Shown one piece after another: positions 1 to 25,845 of a stretch of DNA of 64,000 nt (positions are counted from its first letter, which is position 1; each line of letters opens with the position of its first letter). The DNA is taken from NCBI GenBank assembly GCA_027574665.1, contig CM050673.1, forward strand, positions 8,107,420-8,171,419, written 5' to 3'. The translations under genes and the position numbers were made by a program. The notes under the pieces were generated by a model, which was given only the letters and a program-made list of their open reading frames with translations, did not search any database and was not told where the DNA came from. This stretch comes from Rhynochetos jubatus. Its lineage: Eukaryota; Chordata; Aves; Eurypygiformes; Rhynochetidae.

Positions 1-360
1 CCTTCTGTGGAAAAGCTGACAGTTTGGCTCATAAACCTGGAGCCTGACGCTAGCCTCTGCTTGTAGAGGCTGGAGCGTAATGCATGTACAGTTTGGAAAT
101 ACAAATGCTTCTCTTGGTTTGTCTGACGGCTAGAACCATTGGGAGAATGAACGGTTTGCCCTGCACCGACTCGGTTGTATCGGAACGCTCCAGGCGTGGC
201 CCCCATGCTTCTCCATCACTTCAGTGTTCAACCTGAACCGAATTCCAAAATACTTCCGTCTTTAAAAAGAATACACACCCGGGGTCAGCATTAGTCTTGG
301 CTAGCCTAACAATCCCGCCTTGCACTTACATTTCCCTGTGGTGCTGTTTCCCTTTCCAAG

Positions 361-3300
361 GAATGAGGGAGGGCTGCTTCCCAGCAGAGACTTGCATCAT
401 GAAGGCGAAAGCTGAACATCCGTTGAACCAGGAGGAAGGGGAAGAAGATATGAGTGGGACTCAGTTTGTCTGTGAAACTGTAATTCGCTCTCTAACCCTG
501 GATGCTGCTCCTGACCATAAGCCCCCTCAGAAACAGAAAACCCTCCAGAGTAAGTGCTGTCTGTGGCGGGCGTCGCAGGCTTTGCTTTCGGCAGTCAGAG
601 AAACCGCAGACCGCCCTGTGCCGCGGGGCGATGCGGCTTTACTTGGTTTTCCTGCTTGTGTTATCAGACTCTTCGCAAACGTTGCAAGAGGCCTTCAGTT
701 GTGCTGTGAAAACTGAAGAATCTACTGGGACAAAAAGGAATTCCACTTCCAGAAAGGAAGCAAAGATTCATCGGTCCAAGGCAAGGACAGCAAATGACTG
801 TGGTGAGTACGATGGGTTGGAACTTAAGACAAAGCTGGAATAAGGGCTATGGAAAACTCACATATAAAAAGGTTGATGCTGTTCTGGGAAACTGATCTTC
901 ATGAGGCCAAGAGAATGGTTATTACCTCAGGAATTGGTGTTGGTGCTCCAAACAGGGCGCTGGTTTAACAGCTGGTTTAGGGTGGGGACAGGAGGGTTCC
1001 AGTGGGGTATTCAGATAAAGCGCTCACACGTGAAGCGTGGCTGGTGCTGCCGTAGGTTGTACAAGGAGCTGGAAGTCAGCGTCGGGAACGTTCCCTGCAT
1101 GGAACTCGGGCTGAAAGCTACTGTTCAAGTTCTCGGTGTAGCTCTTACTCCTGCGTTTATTACAAGTGTTAGCAGCAGCCTGTCTGAGACCGGTTACCAT
1201 TCACTCTACACCCCCACCTCCCCCCAGCAGACAAAGAAAATGAGTGCATTGTCCCGGCAGAGCAGGCTCTCAGCTGTTCCTGCATACTTGCCTTCTGAGC
1301 CTGGGACAACGCTGTGTTTGCTGCTATCCGTACAAAACGGACGACGGTTCATACTTTGCTTTTTTCACCCCCCTTAGGGGACCTTCCAGTGGCTGATGAG
1401 GGAGCAAGGCCTTGCAGTGACACCGGCGATTCTGATGGAGAGGAGGATGAGGATAAAGATGATGTCCAAAGTCAAGGCTCCTCTGCTTCCTCGGAGGATT
1501 ACATCATCATTCTCCCTGAGTGCTTCGACACCAGCCGCCCCTTAGGGGAGTCAATGTATAGTTCAGCTCTTTCTCAGCCCAGTCTGGAAAAGACGGGAGA
1601 ACCTGAAAGAGGAGCAGAGGCTCCAGAAGGGGAAAGCCAGCCAGAGACCCACAGCGCCACGGAAGATACGACAGCTCCGCAAACCCTGGCTCTAGTGCCA
1701 CTCGCCGCAGAGGTTGTGGACACCTCGCCCCAGGCCCAGAGGTATGCCGCTTGGACGCGAGCAAAGTGGTTAGTAGCGCTGCTGCAGAGCCTGCCGGGTG
1801 TTGTGACCAAACAGAACTCATGGCAGCAAAAGCGGGGTCACACACTGGAGTGAATGTCCTAAATCCTGCAGCTTTTTGTCAAGCCTGTGCTCACTGATAG
1901 GTGAGTGCGAGAGAGGGCAAGAAGGGAGCGTGTCCAGCTGCTTTTGTCTGTTAGTCTTGGCTCACCTACGTGTGTACATGTGGGGTGAAAGGAGTGAAAG
2001 TAACACTTTTTTCCTTACGTTTTCAGCAGTCTGACATCTCTTCAGAATCGTATCTTCCAAGACCCAAACGTACCAGCTTCAGAGAACAGCTTTTCCGCTC
2101 CTCATAGTCAAATAAGAGAAGGTATTGACAGCCCTTAATGAAGGGTGTGCCCACAGTTGTCATTCCTTATGCCAAGTGTTGGATTTGATGTCTTGTTACT
2201 CTTGAGGGGAGCACAAAGCTACCGAGTAATGATACTCTGGGTGCTGAAGTTTTACTGTGTAGAAGATTTGAGTAAAGAAATAATGGGGTTTGTGGATCAG
2301 CTAAGAGCATCCCTTCATTAGAAACGGTAGGAGGGTACTCGGCAGTGTTTGTAGACGTGTGGGCTCTGGGGTGGATGAGCTGTGTGTGGCAGCTCTTAGC
2401 GTCGCTGGGTGCTCAGGCAGCAGCTCGTGTCCTGTTGAACACCAGCTGACTGATCAGCCAAACGACTTGTGAAATTCTTTGGTTGTTTTGGCTGCGGGGA
2501 GAGTCCTGTACACCCAGTTTGTGTCTGGGTAACTGCCTTGCAAGTAATAATTTTGGACTGAATCCCACTCCTTTCCGTTTACATACATCTTGCATCTCTT
2601 CAACTTCTCGTACGCTGCGTGTGTCGATGCGCTTTTCTTTTTCTTCCTGTTCCAGAACCCAGTGGTGAAGACAGCCATGGACCAGGATCTTCTGGATATC
2701 TGACTAGTAAACAGAAGTGCTCGGAACACCCCAGGTAACGAAGCTGAGACTTCACCAATACTGTTTTAAACCAAGAACTGCTCAATTGGGCGCCTAGGAA
2801 AAAGCACTGGCTCACAGATTGATGTATTTTGATATAGAAAGCCAGTAGAAAGGTCCCCTTAAAGGAAATGTCCTGGACAGCTCAGTTCCGAAACAGGAAT
2901 GGTGCCCTTGGATCGTAGGCTGTTCTGTCCAGCAGGAACTAAGTCTCAGTTGGCACATCAGCAGGGAGAGACTTTCATGTGAAGCAAACACTTGGCTTTG
3001 CAGACCCTGAGGTAACCCCTGACCTCTCCACAGGTACCCTCCGGGGAGCAGCATTGCAGGAGAACTAGTGAAAGGAGCTTTATCAGTTGCCGCTTCCGCC
3101 TACAAAGCGTTATTTGCTGGCCCCCCCGTTGCAGAACAGGTAAATGTCTTCCCTGGGTGCTGTGTGAGTCCATGGAATGCCAGCCGTAGTGTTGCAAGGC
3201 TGTGGTTCATAAACGTTTCGCTGTGGTGTGCAGACCTTCCTGCAGCAGCGAAGGGTTAAGCCTGATGGCATCGCATCCCTTTGAAGTACTGGAGGGGGAA

Positions 3301-3688
3301 TCCGTTGGGGGTAGGAGCATGGCTCTGCCAGTGTCATGTGAGAGTAGTAATTCACCTTCGTGAATGAGCAGTGAAAGTGAGCGTAAACAGCATCACTGTG
3401 GACAGAAGGGCCCCGGTGCCTCGGCTGTGCTGCAGTGTGGTGCAGGACGCTGCCTCAAACAGCCAACACACATGGTCCTTTCACAGCTTCTCTCACGGCT
3501 CTTGTTGTCCGCAGCCTGCAGGTACCGCAGAGCACACCGCCGCTCTTCTGTCCAGCCTGGGCGAGATGGGGTTCTGCGACAGGCAGCTGAACCTGCGCCT
3601 GCTGAAGAAACACAACAACAACGTGGTTCAGGTGGTAACCGAGCTGCTGCAGCTCGGGAACAGCGACTGGTACAGCGGCAGGTGCTGA
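361..3688 (+). CDS. NBR1: NBR1 autophagy cargo receptor, 3' part (last seven coding exons)
   Basis: NBR1 is a selective-autophagy receptor that links ubiquitinated cargo to LC3/GABARAP on the phagophore. Seven exons with continuous phase: 361-549, 668-802, 1378-1741, 2027-2121, 2656-2734, 3034-3139, 3515-3688 (about 380 residues; human NBR1 has 966). The first exon holds SGTQFVCETVIRSLTLDAAP. The third holds an acidic run and the LC3-interacting region SSEDYIIILPECFD (Tyr and the Ile three residues on are the docking pair). The sixth carries the amphipathic J segment (GALSVAASAYKALFAG). The last is the UBA domain (GEMGFCDRQLNLRLLKKH) ending at TGA 3686-3688. PB1, ZZ, coiled-coil and FW domains must lie left of the window; 1-360 is intron. 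TMEM106A follows in the same direction, as in mammals. The 5' edge of the first exon (acceptor AG at 359-360) is less certain than the others. Confidence 0.95.
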
Positions 3689-5199
3689 ACCCTCTGGGTG
3701 GAGGGGGTTGTGTTCAGTAAACACTGCGGCCGAAGCAGTTTCTCTGGGGGTGTCACTCAAACTTTGGCTTTTTTCTCCTGGAAATGTCCAACAGTGCTTG
3801 TCACAGCATCTTAGGAGCTGGAGACCAGAGTTCCAGCTGTTACCTGGACGTCATCGTTCAATGAGTAGTCTCTAAGTCTAATTTCATGCTGAATCCTTTT
3901 GTCAGGGAATCCTGTAGGATTACTTTGAACTTTCACCCCGCTGAAAACTTCCCCTTTTATTGTGCATAAGACTCTTTCAAGGCAGCTGGAGACTTGTTCC
4001 GCTGACCTTTAACAAGCTTCGGAGTAGGAACCAGGGTAAAACGCTGCTGTAAACGTAGCCTTGCCGAGCTCACGGGAGATGCCCACAGCTTGCAGGTTGT
4101 CTCTCCTGATGCGATTTAGTGATTGACTCGTCTGGTGCCTGATGGTGAGCAGAGTGAAACCTCACGAACCGTTCGTGGAAGGAAAGGGTTGCTGGAGTGT
4201 GAAAGCCGCCCTGAGCTGTCAAACAGCTCCTGAAAAGGCAGAGTGGAACGGCTGGTGAGCTGCTGGATGCCGGGCAAGGCATTGCCGCTTGCAGCAGGAT
4301 GAAACGGGAGAGTGAATCTGCCAGCAGCCGTTGACCCATTGCTTACACTGGCAGTGCAGAGCGTGTCGCTAACGGGAAGGTAGCAGCCTGCATCAAGCAC
4401 CTCGTTACGAACGGCGTGTAAGGGGAAGGGCCTCTCTGGGAATCTTTACAGGCTCTTTGCCAGAACGTTAAAGCTGGCCTGCCTTTCCAGCGTCGTGCGA
4501 ACCCCTTACTCAGTTCAGGCCACGTAGAAAAGATGCAGAAGGTAGACCTGGACTGCGGTACCGGTTCTGGTGCTGCTTTGGGATGGGGCGAGTGGCTGAG
4601 GTAGGGGTTGACACACGCTGTGGGAAAAACGCCTTGACTCGGGCAGTTCTCAGCGCAGCCTCCCGCGATGGTTCTAGCTGCTCTCGTGTTTCCATAGGCA
4701 CAGCCGTAGGGTTCGTTTTTCTCATGAGATTTTTTGCTTTAGATGCCCCCGGTTAATTTGGAAATCTAGGAATTCCTTTCTAAATGTGCCGCGGGAGCGT
4801 CGGCTCTGAAGAATCAAGAGGAAGGAGCAATACGCTGCTGTGCAGCGCTGCACCCGCGGGGAGCCCTTCGGAGCCCATCCCCTGCAGGGGAGCGCGGTCT
4901 CGGCTACGTTCTTCCTCTCAAGCGAACTTTTCCCCTTGCTGCAGTAAGATACCCTTGATCCTCAGCTATTCCGTCGCCTGCTTTCGAGAACCCTGTGGTG
5001 TCGCCACGTAGCTGAAGCAGGATCAGTATTGTACCTGACCACGGATCGGTAGCAGTTATTTTTTAAAAGACAATTCCCTTGGAGATACGATTCCATTAAA
5101 AGCATTGAAATGTATCGCAGCAGCGTTGTGTTAAACCTGTTCACAGACGAGGGAAGGTCCCCTCTCAGGTGTTGGCTCTGGAGCACAGCAGAGCCGCTG
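3689..5199 (+). other. NBR1 3' UTR and spacer
   Basis: There is no coding exon here on either strand. The interval should hold the NBR1 3' UTR. No canonical AATAAA occurs on the + strand; the best hexamer is ATTAAA at 5095-5100, with an AGTAAA-type variant close to the stop near 3716. A 7-1-7 inverted repeat (CACGAAC/GTTCGTG) sits at about 4163-4177. Confidence 0.5.
5095..5100 (+). terminator. Possible NBR1 polyadenylation signal (ATTAAA)
   Basis: ATTAAA, the commonest variant hexamer, lies about 1.4 kb after the NBR1 stop and just before the TMEM106A CpG island. No AATAAA competes with it on this strand. The assignment is by position only. Confidence 0.3.
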
Positions 5200-6450
5200 G
5201 GCAGTGTTTCCCACCTCTGAGACCCGAACCACGCTGCTCCGGGCCCGATGGAGGTCTTCCTGCCCCTTGGCCCTGGGTGTTTGCCCCTTGGCTCGGCTGT
5301 TGTGTGCCCGCTCTGGGGCAGGGGGTGTGGAGGGAGAGCGGTAGCCGGTGGCGTTGGCAGCGTGGCGGTCAGCGCTGGCCACCAGCACACACGTGTGCTG
5401 CCCCTGTCACGCTCGGGGCGCGGGTGCGCTGGCCAAACGCGGGGCTGGGCGTGTGAAGGCCGTTCCCCGCGGGTCCCGGGCAGCAGGCCCTGCCGGAGGT
5501 GCGCTCGCCTTTGCCACGGTCCCCGCGGCCGTTACGGCCGCGCGGGCTCTCAGGGAGCCCCCGTACCTCGGCCCCGCAGCGCGGCGCTGGCGCTCCGGTG
5601 TCCCGAGCGCTCTCCGCGGGCGGCAGCTCCGCCCGGGCCCCCTCCGCTTCCGCCAGCAGCGTGTGCCCGCGGCGCTTTCGGTTTCGCGTCGCCGGGCTCG
5701 GCTGCCGCCCGGTAAGCGGGGGGGGTGGGAGGGGCCCGGGCCTGCGGGGGTCCCAGCCTGGCCGCCTCGGCCCCCCCCCCCCCCGTAGCGGGGGAGGGTG
5801 ACGGGGTTGTGGCATCGCGGAGGGCGCGGGTGGGGGGTCGCCCTCCCCCTGTGCCTGCGGCCCGGGCTCCGCCTCTCCCAGCGGCCGCGGCGGGCGGGCC
5901 TGGGGCGGGCAACGGGCCCGGGGGGGCGCAGGGGACAACCAGGGCTGGGGTCCCGCGGGGCGAGGCCCTTCCCGTGCTGGGGAACCCGCGGGCATCTCCG
6001 CACGAGGCACCCTGAGCCGCCGAGCAGTGTCTGGCGGGGTGTCCGGGTGCGGGGTGTCCCGGTGCGGGGTGTCCCGGTGCGGGGTGTCCCGGTGCGGGGT
6101 GTTCCCGTGCGGGGTGTCCGGGTGCGGGGTGTCCCGGTGCGGGGTGTCCCGGCGCTGGGCGGGCGGTGCAGCCCCGCCAGCTTCTGCCGCTCGAACCGCG
6201 GTGCGCAGGGAGCGTGACCCCCGTCCTGCCGCGGTGGGCCCCGGCTCTGCGGCTCCGTCCGGCGCCCCCGCTGCCGGGCGGCCGTCAGCCCCGGCCTGGT
6301 TTGCGGTAGGGCCCCGCGGGGGGGGTCTGCGGAGCCGCCGCACCGGCCGGGCTCGTGCCGAAGCTGCCGCTTCTCCTGTCCGCATCGGCTGCTGGTCCGA
6401 GACTGGCCCGGCGAGGGAACCGCGTCCGGCTCGTGGCTGGGGCATGAAAA
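5200..6450 (+). promoter_or_regulatory. CpG island, likely TMEM106A promoter and 5' UTR exon
   Basis: This stretch is very GC-rich and dense in CpG, with G-box and Sp-like runs, a C homopolymer near 5770-5785, a perfect 9-1-9 dyad (CGCGGCCGT/ACGGCCGCG) at 5524-5542 and a 15-bp minisatellite at 6036-6155. It lies between the NBR1 3' end and the first coding exon of TMEM106A, whose acceptor leaves only two bases before the ATG, so an untranslated first exon must lie upstream, most simply here. I could not fix the start site or the donor of that exon. Long open frames on both strands follow from base composition. Confidence 0.65.
6036..6155. repeat. 15-bp minisatellite, eight units
   Basis: Eight head-to-tail copies of the 15-mer GGGGTGTCCCGGTGC run without a gap from 6036 to 6155. 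Units 1, 5, 6 and 8 carry one or a few changes, and units 2-4 and 7 are identical. As the period is a multiple of three, all frames stay open on both strands and read as short peptide repeats; no gene is implied. The array lies inside the CpG island before TMEM106A. Confidence 0.95.
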
Positions 6451-7037
6451 CGCAGTTGCTTTGCTCGCTTGGTACCGTCAGTGCTGTCGGGAGGGTTGCT
6501 GGAGCTGATGTAAATGGGTTTGACTGTCAGAAGCCTGGGAAAAGGAGTTGAGCTGTAGTTGTAACTTTTAAAAACAGTGTCTGTCGTTTTACCTATTTTT
6601 AGATTCTCTTTGTGCACTGTCTTAGTCGGGCTGCTGCGACTGTCAGTCGCGCTGCGCTTGACGGGATGCTCAGGGGAGTTCCCTGTTGGATGTAGGTGAA
6701 TAACGACCAGCCCAGGACTTGGCAGTTCTTCTGGGCTGCGGTCACCCTGGAACCTGCGGGAGCTGAGTTAGTGTTCCCCTCCCTTCCGAAGACTCTGGAG
6801 TGCTGTTCCTTAGCGTGGCATTCTCAGACGCTTTTCCTGCCACCGGGGTGTCGAGGAGGTTGAGGGTTTGGGAAAAGGAGTTGCTTGCAGTAACGCAGCT
6901 CCAGAGCCGTGCTTTAAGGAACGTGCTGGACGTGACAGCGCTTGCCTGCTACAAATGCTCTCGGAAGTTGGTTCACAGAGACGGTTTCTTTAATAAATTT
7001 TCGTGTTGGACACCCAGTGAGAATTCTTCTTTCAGCC

Positions 7038-10000
7038 ATGGGTGGAAAACTTGCCCCGTTCTGGAGGACACCTGACCCAAAGGAGAGTGAAGGCAAACTG
7101 ATTTTGCCCAGGCCACAGGCTGCTGAAGGTGAAATCGCCAATTACGCCAGCATCAACGACTCCGCTACGCCCTGTGCGGGCACTGCACATCAAAGCTGTG
7201 TCAGCTGCCCAACGTGTCAGGGGACAGGGAGGATCCCCAGGGGTAGGTGGCTCTCGTGTGCTGGGTCAGTGCTTTTCGAGCCTTCTGAGGTTGGTTCGTG
7301 TCTGCCTAAAGTCTGTGCTTTGAGCAGTTGGTCTGTCTTATATCCAGTCTAGGAACATCCTGTCCTGGTACCTCCAGCTCACCTGTGGCTTGTCTCTACT
7401 GGGGAAGGGTGGGAGGGGAAGGCAGGCAGTGCTGCTGCTGGGTAATTGCTCAGAGCCCACCCTGGAGCCCCTGGGGGGTTGTTGTTGCTGCCCAGGGATG
7501 GGAACACTCAGACTGAAATCTGGGTAGCATCACACTGGGACGGTTGGACGGCACCACCCGTGGAGCGAGCGCGGTGGACACAGGCTGCTGTGCGGGGTCG
7601 CCGTGCGCTTGGCTTTACCTGCTTGTGTGCTTAGCGTGGCCTCTGACCTGCTGGCGCCTCTTTCAGAGCAAGAGAAGCAGCTGGTGGCTCTGATTCCATA
7701 TGGTGACCAGCGGCTGAGGCCGAGGCGCACGTAAGTCCTGCTAAATTTTCCCCTTTTCTCATCTTTGGAGTGTTTCTTCTGCGCGTGAAGGAAAGCCACA
7801 GCGCTTCGGGTGTCCTGCTGTGTGCTCTGGCTTTGTGCTGAGTTACTGCGGCTCTTCAGCACCAGCAGACGGACAGGCGTCTGTGCAGCCGTCAGCGGGT
7901 GCTGTGACGCACCTTGTCAGTGTGTGGGACTATCCTGCGTCTGCTGTCACCTGGCAGCTGGCAGATCCTGTCCGAACCGTTCCCAGCTTTCAGGCACCCA
8001 GGCTTCTACCCCGGCTCCCTTTGAGCTGGAGCAGAGCTGCGGGCGCCTGCAGGATCGTTGCAGCCCTGGTGCTGTTTTGCAGGAAACTCTACGTGTGCCT
8101 CGCTGTGACAATCTGCCTGCTGACGACATCCCTCAGTATCTTCTTCCTCTTTCCTCGCTCCATTGCTGTGCTGCCCGCAGGGCTGAACGCCTCCTCCATC
8201 GGCTTTAGTGCCGCCACCACCAGCGTGTACCTCAACGTGACGGTAGGCGCTCCCTGCTGCTCTCCTGTGCCGCTCCGTGTGTAGGCGAACCCGCTGACCC
8301 AAGTTAGTCTTGCCCGTCCCACCATCTCGATCCAGCCACGGGCTGCTTGGAGTCAGCGTCCAGAGCTGTGGCTGGCCTGGCTGCGAGCAAGCAGGTCACG
8401 CAGAGTGGCCAGAGGGGCTGTGGCGAAGCAGCGCTGTGATTGATTACGGGAATCCTTTTGCATCCTCGAGCTGCTTGGCTGCCCTCCTTGGACTGTCACG
8501 GGAGATAGTGCAGCGTACGTGCCTCCGTGTCCAGGCTGGGTGTACTGGAGGCTGAAAGGGGCGGTGTGGTCTGGTGTTGCTGCAAGGGCAAAGCAGGGGT
8601 GTATTCAAAGTAGCTTTGCAACGGTGACTTCCGGCCCTGCTGCAAGGTGATGTGCGCCTTGGGGCGGGTTTTGCTCGTTTCTCTCCGTAGAACACGCTGA
8701 ACATAACGAACAACAACTTCTACCTGGTCAGCGTTGTGCAGCTGGACATCGAGGTTTTGCACCAGTCCCTGGTGGTAGGGAAGGTCACCGCGCAAACCCC
8801 GCTGCGTGTGAGCCCGTTGCAGAGCAGCCAGGTGAGCTCTGCTGGCGCTCGTCTCCTAAACGGACCCGGGCGTCCTGGACGGGGAGGTGCTTTCTGCACG
8901 CTCCCCGCATCCCGCCTGCCGAAGGGGTGCTGTAAGAACTTGCATGTTGCCAGGTTTGAAGCTGGTACGTTCCTGGGGAAGGAGCTGCTCTCTGGGGCTG
9001 GGCTGGGGTGCGTGCTTACCTCGAGAGGATGGCAAGCTTAAAAACAGGTCACACAACCCTGGCGGGAACCGCCGGAGCACGGCTGATCCGCTCCTGCCCT
9101 AAAGGTCAGGTGTGTGGCCGAGGTGACCTTATTAGACCTAATTTCTGATTCTATTTTACCTACTGTTGAAAACGATTGTTAGGGTATGCCTTGAAATTCA
9201 GGTTCACCCCCTAATGAGAGTCCGGCCTTCCCTGCTGGAGCTCTGAGCTGTGTACACACAGTGGTTTGTGCTTCTGTAGTTCTTGTGTGCTTCCTGCTGA
9301 CTCTTCCGTTCGCATCCACAGATCAATTACACGGTGGCCAGTAGGATACTGGACAACAACACCTAGTGAGTAATTCCTGAGGATTTTTTCCTTTGCTTAG
9401 TGTGGGACATTAATGCTTTTCATGGCTAGATTGGCTTACTACAGCCACAGTCAGAGTTACAGCAGCCAAAACATGTTTTACTGGTGTAGATGCTGCTGGG
9501 CTTGAGAACTTTGCCTGCACAGCTGTTGTCCCTGTGATATTCTGACCTTTCTGGAGAAGCAGAGAAGCAATGGAATAATTGAGGACAGGAGACACGTGGT
9601 GCAGGCAGCTCCTGTGACATTAACTCTCTCTTTTCTCTTGTAGTAACATTTGTACCTGGACAAAAGTCAAAGTTCACAATGTTCTGCTGCACATACAGTA
9701 AGTGATGCCTGGATTGGGGCTATAAGTGACATCCCTGTCACCTACACTGGTTCTCAGCTCCCTTCAAGGAGGCCTGCAGCCACTGTTCAAGCCCAGGACT
9801 GCCTGCAGTGTGACTGTGCCGTTACCCAGGGCACAGGAGATGCTCTCCTATGAGCAGGAGGGCATTCTCCAGAGCCATCGCTGCCCTGGGAAGTGCCCTG
9901 GATTCGGGCTTACTGACAGCTCAGCTGTCACTGGTGCTTAAGGCAAGCTGGCCTGGCGAACTTTCTCCTTGGAATACTGACTGTAGCTCTTGGGAAGTAA

Positions 10001-10166
10001 TTCTTTGCTCCAGAGCTACAGGACCACGAGTGCAGTTCTGGTCTGGTTTTTGCCTTGCAGGGGTACCCTGACCTGCATGTACCTGGGTCATTCAGAGCAG
10101 CTGGCTTTCGAAGACTACCAGTACGTGGACTGCCGGGGGAACGCCACGCTCCCTCCCACGCTGTAG
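7038..10166 (+). CDS. TMEM106A: TMEM106A, single-pass type II lysosomal/plasma-membrane protein
   Basis: TMEM106A belongs to the TMEM106 family; the human protein is linked to macrophage activation. Seven coding exons with continuous phase: 7038-7242, 7667-7730, 8083-8242, 8691-8831, 9322-9365, 9644-9697, 10061-10166; 257 residues (human 262). The ATG is two bases after an acceptor (7034-7035) and encodes Met-Gly-Gly, leaving a myristoylatable Gly2 as in human. The cytosolic part has the CxxCPxC motif (CVSCPTCQGTG, about 54-64) and LVALIPYGDQRL. One membrane segment (LYVCLAVTICLLTTSLSIFF, about 92-111) is followed by FPRS. The lumenal domain has several N-glycosylation sequons (NAS, NVT, NIT, NNT, NAT) and ends YVDCRGNATLPPTL. 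NBR1 lies upstream and DHX8 downstream, all on the + strand. No canonical polyadenylation hexamer follows it. Confidence 0.95.
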
Positions 10167-11149
10167 CACTGCCCACCATGACAGGGCCAGGGTGGTAGAG
10201 CCTTTGGGTGCAGCATATCCCACCACAAAGGCAAGTCCTGGGGAGACAAACCTCCGGGGCTTCTCAATCTGTGCCTTAAACAGGAGGCTCAGCATCTCCT
10301 GGATGAGATTCCATCTCTCACGCCGAGATGGTGACGCACTTGGCCTTATGAACGTGGACTCTGCTGCCCTCAGCTTACAGCTGGCTTTGGGTCCTGTATC
10401 ACAGCTGCCGCCACCGCAGTGACCAGCGCGTGGGGTCTGTGCGTGGCCGATCGCCGTGGGCTGCTCTCTCGTGTCGCGCTGCCGCTTCGGAGGCAGCGCC
10501 CCACTGGTCCGACTCAGTCTGGTTGTTTCCTCTTTGTGTAATTTTGCACTTCTGTCCTGAATAGAAGCATCTCCTAACTTGACAAAGACGGGCTGTGGTG
10601 AGACCGGCCGCATTGCATCTCCATCGCCGGCATCCGGCGATGCTGGCGCAGCCCGCGCAGGAGCGAGGAGCAGGACTGACGTCTGCGTATCGCGGGCGTG
10701 AAGACACCAGCGCGTGTCGTGCCGAAGCACCTTGTGAGGGCGACTCTTGGGCGAGTGCCGTTTGTTGTCCAGCGCAGCAGGGGACGTGCTTGTACGTGTT
10801 GTTTTTAAAACCAGCTCACCCCCGGTCTGTTCCGTAATCCGTTTCAGAGAGAAAGGGCGTTCTGTAGCAGGAACCGGAACGGCTGCGGTTTTCCAGCCGG
10901 GGGGGCCTTTGGTTTTCTCTGTGCTTTGGCATTCCTCTCAGCGCGTGCAGCTCGACAGGTTCATCTCGGACGGGCAAAGCTTCGGTTGCACCGAGATCGG
11001 CCGGCAGCCGTGTGCCGGTCTGGTTGGCGCTGCTGTGTGTAGGATTTTGGGGGGTTGGGGGGGTTTTGTCTGAAGCTGCCCAACTAGTTGCTGGCCTAAA
11101 TTTTGACGCAGCGGTTCGGCATTTGGCTGCCCCTGCCGAAGGACAGAGC
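10167..11149. other. TMEM106A 3' UTR and short spacer, no gene seen
   Basis: No exon-like coding segment is recognisable on either strand. In human this interval contains ARL4D, a single-exon small GTPase of about 200 residues; no GTPase signature (GLDSAGKTS, WDVGGQ, NKQD) is present in any frame here. Confidence 0.6.
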
Positions 11150-11681
11150 AAAGCGGCTGAAGCGAAGCGCTGCCCGCCCTGTCCCCGCCGACATCGCGCG
11201 GACGCGGTGCCTCGGCAGCTTCTCCCTGGAGCCGGCATGGGGCTCGGTGTCCGCCCCCTCCCCGCTGTGCCCGGTCTCCCGGCGGTCCCGCACGGCTCTT
11301 CCCGCTCGGCCGCAGCTCACAGGGGCCTTGGGCCTGCGCCGTTCGCCTGCGCCCCGCTCCCGGGGGCACCGGGGAGGAGGCGCTGAGAAAGGGGCAGAGC
11401 TGGGCGCGGGGAACGGCCGTTCCCGGGGCGGCGCGGAGGCTGGAGCAGCCCACTGCGGCCGGGCAGCCCGCTGTGCGGAGGGGCTGGGAAGCCGCCCCGC
11501 CCGCAGCCCGCCCTCCTTGCGCTGGGCTCGCCGCCGCCCAACAGCTCGGTGGCACAGAGCGGCCCCAGGCGTGAGTCGCTCTAGCACGCTCCGCCCTCTC
11601 TATGGTCAGCCCGGTCGCCGCGCCGTTTCCGCCGCGCCCCGGATGCGGAAGTGGCGTCGGGTGTGCGCGGGGCGGGCAGCC

Positions 11682-25012
<13,331 letters not shown>

Positions 25013-25845
25013 GCCTGGTTCCCTCAAGGACTCGTACTGGGTTTGTATTTGTGGGACTGTGGCTTTTGCACTGCTCCGAGGGTCCTGGAAGGAAGGACGC
25101 TCAGCGAAAGCTTACGGACAAAATGAACAGAAACAAGTGTTTTCAGAGCAGAAGCACGAGGGGGCAATGCGTGCTCACATCAGCCGTCCCCAGGCTCCAC
25201 AGCGCATGGCGAATGTCCCGGGTCTCCTCCGTGTGGCATGTCATCGCAGAAATAGTTCGTGAAGCGCCTCGGTCACTTCCTTTTCATAGATAGAACTGAA
25301 GACTCAGAAATCTGGGCACTGAGCTGAACAACAGCAGAAAGAAAGTGATTGAAAAAGAGTTGCTCTCCAGCCTGACTGTTCCGAGTGACACACATGGGCT
25401 GGGCTAGTTTCCATCGTTACCCTGCTAGAAGGGATTTATTGCTCTTGGACAGTGAACTGGTTTTTTGGGAGTTGCTGTTTTTCCACTGTTCCTGTTCTGT
25501 GCATCTTCCTGTTCCCTGTAACTCTGTCTGTCGTGCAGGCCGTCTGCAGCGAGGTATGTAGTGTCTGTGGCTTTGGGATAAGGCAGGAAAGATCCCTTGA
25601 AACCCAGCTCGAATGTCAGCTGTAGTGGGACAGCAGCCCGGGTCAGAGAGCACGTCTTTCCCTTCGGCACCGCCTCGTGCGTGCTGAAGGGTGGGATGTC
25701 AGCGGGTAACGAGCCACATCCAGCCTGTGGCACGGCGCTCTCTGTGAGCTAAGTGGTTGCAGATGTGCAGACTTTCTGTACACTGTGCTGTGTGTTTTAT
25801 TTCCACCCGTGGTGTTGGTGACGTCACAACTGTTGCCTTTTTTAA

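Noticed and set aside
5369-6445. 358-codon minus-strand open frame
   Set aside because: It lies wholly in the CpG island and its minisatellite; composition removes stop codons, and there is no recognisable domain.
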